Part shown: piece by piece, positions 46,512 through 55,889 of the stretch
Layout: each line of letters starts with the position of its first letter
Numbering within the stretch: position 1 is the stretch's first letter
Origin: JAPOUP01 sp026708635
GTDB taxonomy: Bacteria; Pseudomonadota; Alphaproteobacteria; Rhodobacterales; Rhodobacteraceae
Direction of reading: 5' to 3'
Length of the DNA stretch: 64,000 bases
Assembly: GCA_965200115.1 (NCBI GenBank)
Contig: OZ241336.1
Location: 3,844,001-3,908,000 of the forward strand
Program-made: the position numbers and the translations under genes
The notes under the pieces: model-generated
Database searches by the model: none
Told to the model about the DNA's origin: nothing
The model's input: only the letters and a program-made list of their open reading frames with translations

Positions 46512-47012
46512 ATGGACAGGTCACCGCGCACTGGACATTCACGGTCCCTCCTGGCGCTCAGGGCGCTGGCGATCGCGGGCGCACCGCTGCTTGTGGCCTG
46601 CGCGCCCGCGGATAACATGCCCGCGGAGGCCACGCAGAGATGGACCTGCAGCAACAGTGACGGCGACAACGCGGCGGACCGACAGCGCACCGTCAGCCCT
46701 CCATGGGGCGACAGGGGCCTCGACCTGACGCTCACCTTGGCGCCCAACGCGCAGCCGGTCGGGACGATCACCCCGCACGGAGGGGAACCGATTGACACTA
46801 TGGTCGGCTACCTGAAGGATCCAAACGCCCCCAACGACTGGCTCTGGCTCTGGGATCCCAAGCCCAATCCCGAAGGCGGGCAGGACCTCCACAGACTGTT
46901 CGCGCTTCAGCCTTGGGGCGATGATTCGGACCTTCCGGGTCTCTATGGCGCCTATCTTGACCACGACACCGAAATCGGCGCCGGCTATCACTGCAGGAGC
47001 GTCCCGGGCTGA
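46512..47012 (+). CDS. Putative lipoprotein of unknown function
   Basis: 166 residues. A signal peptide with lipobox is visible: LLALRALAIAGAPLLVACAP, the Cys in LLVAC being the likely lipidation site. The mature part has no family I know: WTCSNSDGDNAADRQ, LDLTLTLAPNAQPVGTITPH and DDSDLPGLYGAYLDHDTEIG. Two further Cys residues (in WTCSN and GYHCRS) could form a disulfide, which suits a periplasmic or outer-membrane site. It stands alone. Confidence 0.6.
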   Translation: MDRSPRTGHSRSLLALRALAIAGAPLLVACAPADNMPAEATQRWTCSNSDGDNAADRQRTVSPPWGDRGLDLTLTLAPNAQPVGTITPHGGEPIDTMVGYLKDPNAPNDWLWLWDPKPNPEGGQDLHRLFALQPWGDDSDLPGLYGAYLDHDTEIGAGYHCRSVPG

Positions 47013-47300
47013 TTCCGGTCGACTTTCCCTGACACAGGGTGACCATAGTGGCCAAGATCGGCGTCATCCGCACTTCGTCTCGCGCCAGAAGCTCTGCCTG
47101 CCCGCCTCGACGGGCTATTGGGTCAACGCGCTCGGCGGCAGGCCGACGCGGTCAGGCACTCCGTCGCGCGGATCATGACCGGGCTCTCGTGCCGCATCCA
47201 GCGGGAGAGGCTGGGACACAGCTACGAATGGCGGTCCAAACAGCCCAGAGGAGCAAGTGGACCGGGCAAGCCGCCGCCTGACATCAGGCCAACCAGGGAA

Positions 47301-47346
47301 AAGGCCCCCGGCTTCCGGCTCACACCCGAAACGCGGGGGCTTTCCT
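47301..47346 (+). terminator. Terminator-like hairpin
   Basis: AAGGCCCCCG (47301-47310) pairs with CGGGGGCTTT (47333-47342) with one mismatch, and runs of A and T flank the stem, so it could act on either strand. The 22-base loop is long. The upstream candidate is the lipoprotein gene. Confidence 0.4.
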
Positions 47347-47400
47347 GTCCGAACGGAGGGAATCCTTATCCGCATGCCATTGGCGCGCCGACCGATGCGG

Positions 47401-47600
47401 TGAATGCCGGGAGCCACGCGGCGGGCCGGGCATTCGCGAAGGCCATCCAGGCGGATCATGTCGATGGCATCGTCTACAGTTCCCGCGGCACAGGGGAGGA
47501 TGTCTACCCGGTGTTCGATCGCTCGACGGAGAAACTTGCCTCGGCGGAAACCGGAAAACCGGATTGCTGGAGGCTCATGCGGAACTGCCAGGGACATTGA
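47401..47600 (+). pseudogene. RES-domain toxin, C-terminal fragment
   Basis: The frame ending at 47600 gives NAGSHAAGRAFAKAIQADHV, then DGIVYSSRGTGEDVYPVFDR and STEKL, matching the C-terminal core of RES toxins (a DGI-x-Y-x-SR, GED, FDR pattern). RES toxins break down NAD and pair with Xre-type antitoxins. The N-terminal half and an antitoxin are absent and no start signal precedes it, so it is a remnant. Confidence 0.55.
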
Positions 47601-47682
47601 AGTGTGGGAATTCCTCGACCCTCAACCGTCTTTTTCCCGAACTATACGGCGCGGTCGCGGTCGGACCCGTATTGGGACCGGG

Positions 47683-48258
47683 CTAACTCCCCCAGCTGCG
47701 GACCGGCCCGCAGTCCATGTGTACGAAATTCGATTTCGTATATCGCCCGACGCCGCCAGCCCCGCACGCCGAAGCCGCTCGCGCAATCTGGCTGACCGAA
47801 CGGGAATGTAACCTAAGGTCCGCGGCCATACCCTTGACATGCAGGGAATTCTTCGCCACCAGGCGTGAACTTGCGCGCAGTCTTTCATTGGTTCGGGATG
47901 TCCGATATCCGGAAATCAGCAGATAGGCCTCGTCGGTATTCATTAAGTTATGTGACGCGGCCATGATATCGATCGCCCGAACGTCGATGGTCGTTGACTC
48001 ATTCATATGCCAGTCGCGCATAAAATGATCGACCTCGGCCAGGGCCGGACGGATATACTTGCCCTCGATCCAGTATATCGTGTTGATGCTCTCTCCCGTC
48101 CGTCCGCAATACATTCGAAGTTGGCGGATATCCCCGGCACCCCGTATAAACCCGGCCGCCTTTGAAAATGTGGGCGCGGCCGCGACAATGGTCGCGGCGA
48201 AGGCGCCCAGTAGTCCCCGACGCGAAATATTGCCTGTTCCAGTTTGTGTCATGTTCAT
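47683..48258 (-). CDS. DUF882 / YcbK-like murein peptidase (M15-type)
   Basis: 191 residues from the ATG at 48258. A twin-arginine-like signal (ISRRGLLGAFAATIVAAAP, cut near SKA) exports it. The zinc/peptidase family motifs are LLISGYRTSRTNERLR, NSLHVKGMAADLRLH and VGRYTKSNFVHMDCG; His and Asp ligands are in SLHVKGMAAD and FVHMD. Family members are thought to cut or trim peptidoglycan cross-links, and in many genomes the gene lies beside an L,D-transpeptidase gene, as it does here (divergent, 48757). Confidence 0.9.
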   Translation of the reverse strand: MNMTQTGTGNISRRGLLGAFAATIVAAAPTFSKAAGFIRGAGDIRQLRMYCGRTGESINTIYWIEGKYIRPALAEVDHFMRDWHMNESTTIDVRAIDIMAASHNLMNTDEAYLLISGYRTSRTNERLRASSRLVAKNSLHVKGMAADLRLHSRSVSQIARAASACGAGGVGRYTKSNFVHMDCGPVRSWGS

Positions 48259-48756
48259 CCTGTAGTTATTGTCGCATGAACCAGAATCGTATGTTTCTGG
48301 CCAATACCGGAGCCTCTCGTATACACTATACAAATACAATCGCCACGCTGCCGGGGAACACCGTATTACATCCTGAAAGTTTTTTCAACTTTAAATCGCC
48401 TCAATAGGCGGTTTCCCGCTTATGTCGCAAGCTTGGGCGAGGGCCCGGCGGATCATCCCCCGTTAGGGAGTGGTGGGGTTCGGTCACGCGGGAAAGGTAT
48501 GGCCAGGTTGGGGATTCTTCCCGTCCCCAACTTACGGGTATACGGAAATGACGGCTCACTTGACCGCAGCGACCGCCGTTCCATGACGCCGACGCCCGGA
48601 ATGAATGGGCAGTCCTCCGGGATTCCCAGGGAAACCCCATGCCGTCTTTGAGGACAAAAGCTGGACAGAGCCCAAAAAATTGTGATTCCAGAAGCGTGGC
48701 GATTGCTGTAATCATGGCCTTGGCACCGTCGCAGGTTAAGCCGGGCGGCAGATGCA
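48259..48756. other. Divergent intergenic stretch between the DUF882 and L,D-transpeptidase genes
   Basis: About 500 bases that must hold both promoters. The half near the DUF882 gene (48260-48400) is AT-rich. A short hairpin CGCC-TCAATA-GGCG followed by TTT is near 48398. No gene supported. Confidence 0.5.
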
Positions 48757-50391
48757 ATGGAAAGTGTTGAGATCATGGTTTCTTGGAAGCGACAGTTCCG
48801 GCGCGCGCTGTGGTGTGTCTGCGGCGCCTCGGCAATCCTGGTGTCCGTCGCCACATCCCAGGCGGTTGCGCTGGTTTCTCCGTTCAGGCAGGCGGTGGCG
48901 GAAGCGGCCGCGAAATATCCTGAAATCGCTGAATTCTACCGGGCCCGTGCGTATGACGCTGTGTGGACGGGCGAGGGAAGCGAATTCAGGGATCGCCGCG
49001 CCGCCCTAATGAAAGCGCTGGCGAACGCCGGCAACCACGCACTGCCCACCGCCAGTTATGGCCTTGACGCGCTTAAGGACATGCTGCGCGGAATCAACTC
49101 CCAGCGTGAATTGGGACGGGCCGAGGTCGAGCTCAGCGCGGTATTCCTGAGATACGCGCGCGATCTTCGGTCCGGCGTGCTCGATCCCCTCAGGGTTGAC
49201 CCGCACATCGACCGAACGGTTCCGGTCCGCGGCGCCGGATCGCTACTCACGGAATTCTCCGAATCCGATCCAGACACGTTCCTGCGCGGGCTTCAGCCCT
49301 CTTCGGCCGAATATGTTCGCCTCCTGAAGGCCAGGATGATCCTCCATCAGCGTCTGGCGGAAGGCGGATGGGGGCCTCCCGTTCCCGCGGAATCGCTCAG
49401 ACCCGGTCAGGCCGGACCGGAGGTGGTGGCGCTCCGCAACCGTCTGGTGGCGATGGGTTACATGGAGAGGTCAGCGGTTCCGACTTACGATTCGACGCTT
49501 CAGATCGCGGTGCAGGGCTTTCAGGTCGATAACGGCCTGCATCCTGACGGCATCGCCGGCGTAGCGACGATGACCGAGATCAACCGGCAGGTGGAGGACA
49601 GGCTTCGGTCTGTGGTCGTCGCCCTTGAGCGCGAGCGCTGGCTGAATTTCCCGCGGGGCGAGAGACATATATGGGTCAATCTCGCTGACTTCTCCGCCGC
49701 CATCATCGATAACGGTCGGATAACGTTCCGAACGCGCAGCGTCATCGGTCAGGACACAGACAGCCGCCGGTCCCCGGAGTTTTCCGACGCCATGGAATAT
49801 CTCGAGATAAATCCAAGCTGGTACGTTCCCAAATCGATCGCCGTCAACGAATTCCTGCCCCAGATGATCGAATCTCTCGGAGAGGCCGAAACGCATCTGC
49901 AGATTTTGACGGACAAGGGAGAGGTGCTTGACAGGAGCCTTATCGACTGGTCATCGGTCGAGCCGGACAGTTTTCCATTCGTCCTGCGACAGGCGCCCGG
50001 TCCCGCAAACGCGTTGGGATACGTGAAATTCATGTTCCCGAACGAGCACAATATCTATCTCCACGATACCCCCGAAAAGGCGCTGTTCTCACGGGAGAGA
50101 CGCGATTTCAGCCACGGCTGCATCCGGTTGGATTCACCTTTTGGATTCGCCTACGAGATCCTACGGCCCCAGATCGAGGACCCCGAGGGGTTTTTCCATC
50201 AGATACTGGCAACGGGCGAGCAAACCTATGTAAACATCGCCGAGCCGGTCCCGGTGCATATCGTATACCGAACCGCTTTGGTCTCTCAGGAGGGCCGGTT
50301 GAACTTCCGGCGGGACGTCTATGGCCGTGACATGAGGATTTTCGCGGCGTTGGCCAAGGCCGGTGTCACTCTTGCGGAAGCCGGAGCCTAG
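48757..50391 (+). CDS. L,D-transpeptidase (YcbB/LdtD-type) with peptidoglycan-binding domain
   Basis: 544 residues; the start is 48757 or the ATG at 48775. A signal segment (ALWCVCGASAILVSVATSQA) exports it. Layout: helical N-terminal part, peptidoglycan-binding domain around residues 210-270 (LRPGQAGPEVVALRNRLVAM, IAVQGFQVDNGLHPDG), then the YkuD catalytic domain with SRERRDFSHGCIRLDSPFGF, the Cys-His pair in SHGCIRL. It makes 3-3 cross-links in peptidoglycan, bypassing penicillin-binding proteins. The order and length fit LdtD. Confidence 0.93.
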   Translation: MESVEIMVSWKRQFRRALWCVCGASAILVSVATSQAVALVSPFRQAVAEAAAKYPEIAEFYRARAYDAVWTGEGSEFRDRRAALMKALANAGNHALPTASYGLDALKDMLRGINSQRELGRAEVELSAVFLRYARDLRSGVLDPLRVDPHIDRTVPVRGAGSLLTEFSESDPDTFLRGLQPSSAEYVRLLKARMILHQRLAEGGWGPPVPAESLRPGQAGPEVVALRNRLVAMGYMERSAVPTYDSTLQIAVQGFQVDNGLHPDGIAGVATMTEINRQVEDRLRSVVVALERERWLNFPRGERHIWVNLADFSAAIIDNGRITFRTRSVIGQDTDSRRSPEFSDAMEYLEINPSWYVPKSIAVNEFLPQMIESLGEAETHLQILTDKGEVLDRSLIDWSSVEPDSFPFVLRQAPGPANALGYVKFMFPNEHNIYLHDTPEKALFSRERRDFSHGCIRLDSPFGFAYEILRPQIEDPEGFFHQILATGEQTYVNIAEPVPVHIVYRTALVSQEGRLNFRRDVYGRDMRIFAALAKAGVTLAEAGA

Positions 50392-50445
50392 GATTTCCGG
50401 TTCCCGCCATCCGCACGTCGCCCTAGCGGGTCGATAGGTAAGGGA

Positions 50446-51540
50446 ATGGGTTTCAGGGTGTCCGAGATCGCCGCCGCTCTCGATGCAACTGCGTATGGCG
50501 ACACCGGACTATCGGTCGAGCGCGCGGCGGAGCCCGCCGACGCGGGTGCGGATGACCTCGCCCTCGCGATGAGCCCGAAGTACGCCTCCGGACTTTCCAG
50601 GGGAAATGCCCGGGTAGCGCTTCTTTGGGACGGGGCGGACTGGGAAAGTTACGGACTGGCCGCGGCGATCACCGTGCGACGGCCGCGTTTCGCGATGTCA
50701 GGCCTGACCGCCCTGATGGATACGGGGCCAGCAATCGCATCCGGTATCCACCCGACCGCGGTGATCGACGAGACCGCCGAAATAGGGCAGGGCGCCGCCA
50801 TAGGCCCGCTGGTGGTCATCGAAGCGGGGGTCCGGATAGGACCCGGCGCCCGGATCGCAAGTCATTCAAGCATAGCGCGGGATGCGTGCATCGGATCGAA
50901 TGCGCTGCTGCATTCGGGTGTTCGCGTCGGCCGCCAGGTACGGATAGGGGATCGGTTCATAGCGCAGCCGGGTGCGGTGATCGGTTCCGACGGATTCAGT
51001 TTCGTGACACCCGAGAAATCCCGCGCCGAGTCGATTGGAGAGACCTTGGGAGACATTGAGGGCGCGGGTGACGCGCAACGATGGTCCCGCATTCATACGC
51101 TCGGTTCGGTTTTGATTGGCGATGACGTCGAGATCGGAGCCACGACATGCATAGACGCCGGAACGATAAGGAGCACCCGGATCGGAAACCGCACGAAAAT
51201 CGATAACCAGGTTCATATTGCGCACAACTGCGAGATCGGAAATGACTGCCTTATCGCTGGCCAGGTTGGCATGGCGGGCAGTGCCAGGATCGGCAATAAT
51301 GTCGTTCTGGCCGGCAAGGTCGGGATTACCGATAACACTTTCGTTGGCGACGGTGTAATTGCCGGCGGAGCCACGATGATCATGTCCAATGCGCCCGCAG
51401 GTCGGATTCTACTTGGATATCCGGCGGTGAAGATGGAATCCCATATAGCGATCTACAAGGTGTTGCGGCGTTTGCCCCGCCTGGCCGCGAAGATCGCTGA
51501 ATTGCAGAAAGCGGTTCCAAAACCCGATCCGGGAGATTAG
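50446..51540 (+). CDS. lpxD: UDP-3-O-(3-hydroxyacyl)glucosamine N-acyltransferase
   Basis: 364 residues: an N-terminal uridine-binding domain, then a left-handed beta-helix made of hexapeptide repeats (IGQGAAIGPLVVIEAGVRIG onward), with the catalytic His in KIDNQVHIAHNCEIGNDC. The C-terminal helix (VLRRLPRLAAKIAELQKAV) is typical. It adds the N-linked hydroxyacyl chain in lipid A synthesis. LpxD is usually found with bamA, fabZ and lpxA; here it is followed by an acyl carrier protein and a ketoacyl synthase instead. Confidence 0.94.
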   Translation: MGFRVSEIAAALDATAYGDTGLSVERAAEPADAGADDLALAMSPKYASGLSRGNARVALLWDGADWESYGLAAAITVRRPRFAMSGLTALMDTGPAIASGIHPTAVIDETAEIGQGAAIGPLVVIEAGVRIGPGARIASHSSIARDACIGSNALLHSGVRVGRQVRIGDRFIAQPGAVIGSDGFSFVTPEKSRAESIGETLGDIEGAGDAQRWSRIHTLGSVLIGDDVEIGATTCIDAGTIRSTRIGNRTKIDNQVHIAHNCEIGNDCLIAGQVGMAGSARIGNNVVLAGKVGITDNTFVGDGVIAGGATMIMSNAPAGRILLGYPAVKMESHIAIYKVLRRLPRLAAKIAELQKAVPKPDPGD

Positions 51541-51565
51541 AGCAGCCAAAACATGCGGGGCGTCG

Positions 51566-51826
51566 ATGTCGGTTCGGGAAAGAGTCATCAAGATCATCGC
51601 GGTGCAGGCGATGCTTGAGACTGAGGACGTAAGTGGAGAGAACTCGCTGGAAGAACTGGGTATCGATAGCCTTGGACTTGTGGAATCCATCTTCGCGATC
51701 GAAGAGGAATTCGGGATTGAGGTGCCGTTCAACGCCAACGAACCTGATAGCGGCGAATTCGACATTACCTCGGTCGATGCAATCGCCCGCGCGGTAGAGG
51801 CGATACTCGCAGAGCGACGGGAATGA
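51566..51826 (+). CDS. Acyl carrier protein
   Basis: 86 residues with the phosphopantetheine site Ser35 in ELGIDSLGLVESIFAIEEEF (the DSL motif). Acidic throughout, as expected. It starts 25 bases after lpxD and overlaps the ketoacyl synthase gene by 4 bases. It is unlikely to be the housekeeping AcpP, whose core sequence is different; it is probably dedicated to a lipid A-type acyl chain or a secondary lipid. Confidence 0.9.
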   Translation: MSVRERVIKIIAVQAMLETEDVSGENSLEELGIDSLGLVESIFAIEEEFGIEVPFNANEPDSGEFDITSVDAIARAVEAILAERRE

Positions 51827-53031
51827 AACGCGTGGCGATCACGGGTGCCGGAACGATCAATCCTTTGGGATACGATGTTCCCGGCACACTGGAAGCCATG
51901 CGGGAAGGACGCTGTGGGATTGGACCGCTGAATGTCCGCGATGTCGAGAGGCTTTCCGTACGGATCGGTGGCCAGGTGAAGGACTATGATGAGCATGCCC
52001 ATTTCAACCGTCAGCAGATAGCGCTTTTCGACCGTTTCACGCAGTTCGCGCTGCTTGCCGCCGAACAGGCGATAAATCAGTCCGGGCTCGAGTTTTCGGG
52101 CGCTCTCGCCGCTCAGTCAGGCGTTATACTCGGGACGTCCGGGGGTGGTCTTTCCACTCAGGACGACAACTATCGCACCGTCTACGAGGACGGGAAAAAC
52201 CGGGTTCACCCGTTTGTCGTTCCCAAACTGATGAACAACTCGGCGACATCCCATCTCTCCATGAAATGGAATCTCAAGGGGCCGTCATTTACCGTGGCCA
52301 CCGCCTGCGCCAGCTCCAATCACGCTATGGGCCAGGCATTTCACATGATCCGTTCCGGCATGACCAAGGTAATGGTCACGGGTGGCTCGGAGGCTATGCT
52401 GTGCTTTGGCGGTGTCAAGGCATGGGAGGGACTGCGGGTGATGTCAAAGGACGCCTGTCGCCCGTTCAGCGCAACACGTAACGGAATGGTCCAGGGCGAG
52501 GGTGCCGGAGTGTTCGTGTTCGAGGAAATGGGCCGCGCAAGAAAACGGGGTGCGGAGATCCTTGCCGAGGTCGTTGGATTCGCCATGACCTCCGATGCCG
52601 CGGACATCGTGATGCCATCCCGGCAAGGGGCCGCCCGTGCGATCACGGGTGCCGTTGGTGACGCGCGTATGGATCCCTCGGACATCGGTTATATCAACGC
52701 GCATGGCACCGGCACGGCGGCTAACGACAAGACTGAATGCGCGGCCGTTTCCGATGTTTTCGGCGCGCATGCGGACAATCTGCTGATCTCGTCCACGAAA
52801 TCGATGCATGGACATCTGATAGGAGGCACCAGTGCGGTTGAATTGCTCGCGTGCATCATGGCCGTGCGGGACGGAATAATCGCGCCGACAATCGGCTATG
52901 AGGAGCATGATCCGGAATGTGCGCTTGACGTCGTTCCCAACGAGGCGCGGGACGCCAAAATCGGAACCGCATTGTCCAATGCGTTCGCGTTCGGCGGACT
53001 GAACGCGGTTCTCGCCCTGAGGGCTGTCTGA
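51823..53031 (+). CDS. Beta-ketoacyl-ACP synthase (FabF-like)
   Basis: 402 residues of thiolase fold. The active-site Cys162 lies in TVATACASSNHAMGQ, the first His in INAHGTGTAANDKTECAAV and the second in SSTKSMHGHLIGGTSAVEL. It condenses malonyl-ACP with an acyl chain. With its own ACP next to lpxD, it probably extends a special acyl chain. A housekeeping fabF is expected elsewhere. It closes a three-gene unit. Confidence 0.93.
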   Translation: MKRVAITGAGTINPLGYDVPGTLEAMREGRCGIGPLNVRDVERLSVRIGGQVKDYDEHAHFNRQQIALFDRFTQFALLAAEQAINQSGLEFSGALAAQSGVILGTSGGGLSTQDDNYRTVYEDGKNRVHPFVVPKLMNNSATSHLSMKWNLKGPSFTVATACASSNHAMGQAFHMIRSGMTKVMVTGGSEAMLCFGGVKAWEGLRVMSKDACRPFSATRNGMVQGEGAGVFVFEEMGRARKRGAEILAEVVGFAMTSDAADIVMPSRQGAARAITGAVGDARMDPSDIGYINAHGTGTAANDKTECAAVSDVFGAHADNLLISSTKSMHGHLIGGTSAVELLACIMAVRDGIIAPTIGYEEHDPECALDVVPNEARDAKIGTALSNAFAFGGLNAVLALRAV

Positions 53032-53298
53032 AATTCCAACCCGTTTCCAGAGGCCGGGTTCGGTGCCTCCGATGGACCCAATTAATCCGGGCAGAAAATC
53101 ACGATGATTGCAGGTCGCTACACCTATGGTTCTGGAGATCCTCGAACGGTCGTAGCCTGGCGCTCGGCCTGCCTTGAAACACCGCGCGCCAACCCATCCG
53201 CCTGTCCCCGCTGAACGCGAACCCGGGAGTGCGTATTTCGAACTCCACGACGGGAACGCGCCGTTCAGCGGCTCCGCGGCGAGGTCTTGCGCCCCCGG

Positions 53299-53934
53299 CT
53301 AGTTTTCGAGCCGGTCCGTAACGTCTTTGAAACCGGCGCTGAAGCCGGTCAGCGAGACGGTCAGTTCGATTCTTCGGTTGGCGGCGCGGGCGGGAAAAAT
53401 GCCGAGCGTTGCCCGCAGGCCACGTTTTAGGGCCATCAGGTCGGCCTCATTTAAACCAATACGGCTGACGCATCCAACGCTGCCGCACCATTGAAACGAA
53501 TGTTGCCTGACCTCCCCGTCATCCACCGAAATCGCCAGACCGCGAGTGAGGAGGGTTTCAAGTGGAGTGACAACGGTCGCAACCGCGACGAATTCGTCGT
53601 CCCCGGAAATAGGTAAGATATTGATTTCGGATACTGGATTGTTCGAGTCGTCTTTTAGAAGCTGGTAAAGATGGCATGGATCCGGCCCATCCTCGGTTTT
53701 GGCGCAGCGCACGTCCCAGTCACCATGCACGGCACCGACATAAATCGGTAGGCCATTTTCGAGGTCCGCCGCCACGCCATCCATCGATTCGGATTGGACG
53801 GCATCCAAATCCGGGGTTTCAGGAGCGTCGTTTTCCCGCCTTTCAAAGCCCTGTCCCGAAACGGGTGACGCCGCCACGAACAGCACGAGTGACAGTATTG
53901 CCGTTTGGGTCGTTAAAACTCGGAGGCTGATCAT
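53299..53934 (-). CDS. Invasion-associated locus B (IalB)-family periplasmic protein
   Basis: 211 residues. A Sec signal peptide (LTTQTAILSLVLFVAASPVS, cut near SGQG) precedes the IalB domain: GDWDVRCAKTEDGPDPCHLY with paired Cys, then AISVDDGEVRQHSFQWCGSV and GCVSRIGL, two more Cys. This pattern is common in alphaproteobacteria. The role is unknown in free-living members; in Bartonella the family is linked to erythrocyte entry. It stands alone on the minus strand. Confidence 0.9.
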   Translation of the reverse strand: MISLRVLTTQTAILSLVLFVAASPVSGQGFERRENDAPETPDLDAVQSESMDGVAADLENGLPIYVGAVHGDWDVRCAKTEDGPDPCHLYQLLKDDSNNPVSEINILPISGDDEFVAVATVVTPLETLLTRGLAISVDDGEVRQHSFQWCGSVGCVSRIGLNEADLMALKRGLRATLGIFPARAANRRIELTVSLTGFSAGFKDVTDRLEN

Positions 53935-54351
53935 TTATTCCTCATTGCCGGTCGAAACCGAATACCGAAAGGACGAAAACCCCAGGGGTGAGGCCGTATC
54001 CGTTTCCACCCGTGATCGCCCAAACTATCGCCGAAAGAACCGGTCCCGTGATCCGTATTCCCGCATCACGCTCGAAATGACCTGACGGTCACGGCCCGTG
54101 ATCCGGTTAATGGCTAGTAGCCGCCGGGTCAACGGGATCCCGGTGGGATTCGTTCGGCAAACCGCGATTAAGGATCCCGAGTTTACTTGTTACGCTCCCC
54201 GGTATGCGCGGGAATCACGCGCCTTGGCCGGCGCTAGGGGCCCAACGGGTATGCCGAAGCGTTTTCGCTATTGTTCCGGTCACTGCCTCCCGCGATTCCC
54301 GATAGCGTTCGCGCGGGTCATTTCCGCGACCCCGGACGGGCCCGGAATATC
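53935..54351. other. Intergenic stretch, no gene supported
   Basis: About 415 bases between the IalB and CorC-type genes, which lie on the same strand. I see neither a coding frame with family features nor a clear terminator. Confidence 0.5.
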
Positions 54352-55659
54352 TCAAAGCGGTTTCATCTTCAGTCGGGTGATCCGGTTATCCTTGCGAACC
54401 GCCACCTCAAACCGGAAGCCATGAAAGGAAAACTCCTGACCCTGCGCCGGTATCATCTGGGACTCGTGAATCACGAGCCCCGCGATCGTGTTGGCCTCGT
54501 CGTCGGGCAGGTTCCAATCGGTCGCCCTGTTCAGATCCCGAATGGTCATCGCGCCGTCGACCAGGAAATGGCCGTCTTCGGTCTTGCGCATCGGCTGTTC
54601 GGGATCCAGGTCGAATTCGTCCGTGATCTCGCCCACGATCTCCTCCAGAATGTCCTCAAGAGTGATCAGACCCTGCAGACTGCCGTATTCGTCGACCACA
54701 AGGGCGAAATGCGTGTGCCGTCGAAGAAATTGCCGCATCTGGTCGTCAAGCATGGTGGTGTCGGGAACGAAGTATGGCTTCATGGCGACCTTCTGGATAT
54801 CGAAACCTTCGTATGGATCGGCCGTCTCGTCCAGGTCGCGCCGGTGCGGATGCATCGTCCGCAATAGATCCTTTGCATGGATGACGCCGACGATGTTCTC
54901 CGGCTCGCCGCTCCAGACGGGCAGCCTGCTGTGGCTTGACGCGAGACATTGCTCCAGGATTTTCTCGGGATGCTGGCTGGCGTCGATCATCTCGATATCG
55001 CTGCGATGCCGCATGATTTCGTCCACTGTTCGGTCGCCGAGATCCAGGGCGCCCAGAAGACGGTCACGGTCCTCCTTCTCAACCGCCCCCTGGGAATGGC
55101 CGAGAGTGATCGTGCCGACGATTTCCTCGCGCAAGGCGAGGATATGGCTGTCCGGATCGGTCTTTACGCCAAAGATACGCAGCAAGCCGCGCACGAACGC
55201 CCGAACCGCCCCGACAACCGGCGAGAATATCAGGATAGCTATTCGGATGCCGGGTGAAACCAGGGCCGCCGCCCGCTCCGCGTTGGTTATCGCGTAGGTT
55301 TTGGGCAGTACCTCGGCGAACACGAGAACTAGGAGGGTCATCACCAGCGTCGCGATGGCGACGCCCGACTCACCGAATGTTCGCGTGAACAGCGTGGTGG
55401 CCAGCGACGCGGCGAGGATGTTGACGAGGTTGTTGCCCAGAAGGACGGACCCGATAAGGCGTTCGTTGTCCTCCGTGATCCTTAGCGCGCGCGCGGCGCC
55501 ACGACTGCCGTTGTCGGCCTGAGAACGCAGCTTTCCACGACTCGCCGCCGTCAGCGCGGTTTCCGAACCCGAGAAGTAGGCGGAGAGCACCAATAGCCCG
55601 GCGATGGTTGCCGATGAGATCCAGAAAGCCGAATCGAGAGCGAATGAGACGGAGACCAT
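54352..55659 (-). CDS. CorC/HlyC (CNNM-type) magnesium/cobalt transport protein
   Basis: 435 residues: an N-terminal DUF21 membrane domain (ISSATIAGLLVLSAYFSGSE through VLVFAEVLPKTYAITNAE), two CBS domains (HRSDIEMIDASQHPEKILEQ and DTTMLDDQMRQFLRRHTHFA), and a C-terminal CorC_HlyC domain (GLVIHESQMIPAQGQEFSFH). It is a divalent-cation exporter of the CNNM/CorC family. It follows xerD on the same strand across a 230-base gap, an arrangement often seen in Rhodobacterales. Confidence 0.92.
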   Translation of the reverse strand: MVSVSFALDSAFWISSATIAGLLVLSAYFSGSETALTAASRGKLRSQADNGSRGAARALRITEDNERLIGSVLLGNNLVNILAASLATTLFTRTFGESGVAIATLVMTLLVLVFAEVLPKTYAITNAERAAALVSPGIRIAILIFSPVVGAVRAFVRGLLRIFGVKTDPDSHILALREEIVGTITLGHSQGAVEKEDRDRLLGALDLGDRTVDEIMRHRSDIEMIDASQHPEKILEQCLASSHSRLPVWSGEPENIVGVIHAKDLLRTMHPHRRDLDETADPYEGFDIQKVAMKPYFVPDTTMLDDQMRQFLRRHTHFALVVDEYGSLQGLITLEDILEEIVGEITDEFDLDPEQPMRKTEDGHFLVDGAMTIRDLNRATDWNLPDDEANTIAGLVIHESQMIPAQGQEFSFHGFRFEVAVRKDNRITRLKMKPL

Positions 55660-55889
55660 GATATTTTCCTGAGCCTGTCTTAATTATGCCGTGAGATCCA
55701 TTGAGGAGGCAGGTCGGTAATGTCGCGCACGCCGTCGGCGTCCGCCGCGGCTATCGACCGGTTGCCGTATGTTCCGTCCACCGCAACGGTAACGGGCGGG
55801 TGCGGCCTAAGGCGCGGTCCCGCACGGGCGCTCCATTCGGCGCGGCGCTGGCATTGCCTTTGTCGTAGTGGGGCCATCAGGTGCGAAAG

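Larger units (their letters stand above)
47013..47682. other. Debris region containing a RES-domain remnant
   Basis: No intact gene. Holds the hairpin at 47301-47342 and the RES fragment at 47401-47600. Bases 47013-47300 are open in places but give no family. Confidence 0.5.

Noticed and set aside
46352..46513. Minus-strand frame before the lipoprotein gene, possible transposase tail
   Set aside because: The pattern felt familiar but I cannot tie it to a family from sequence alone.
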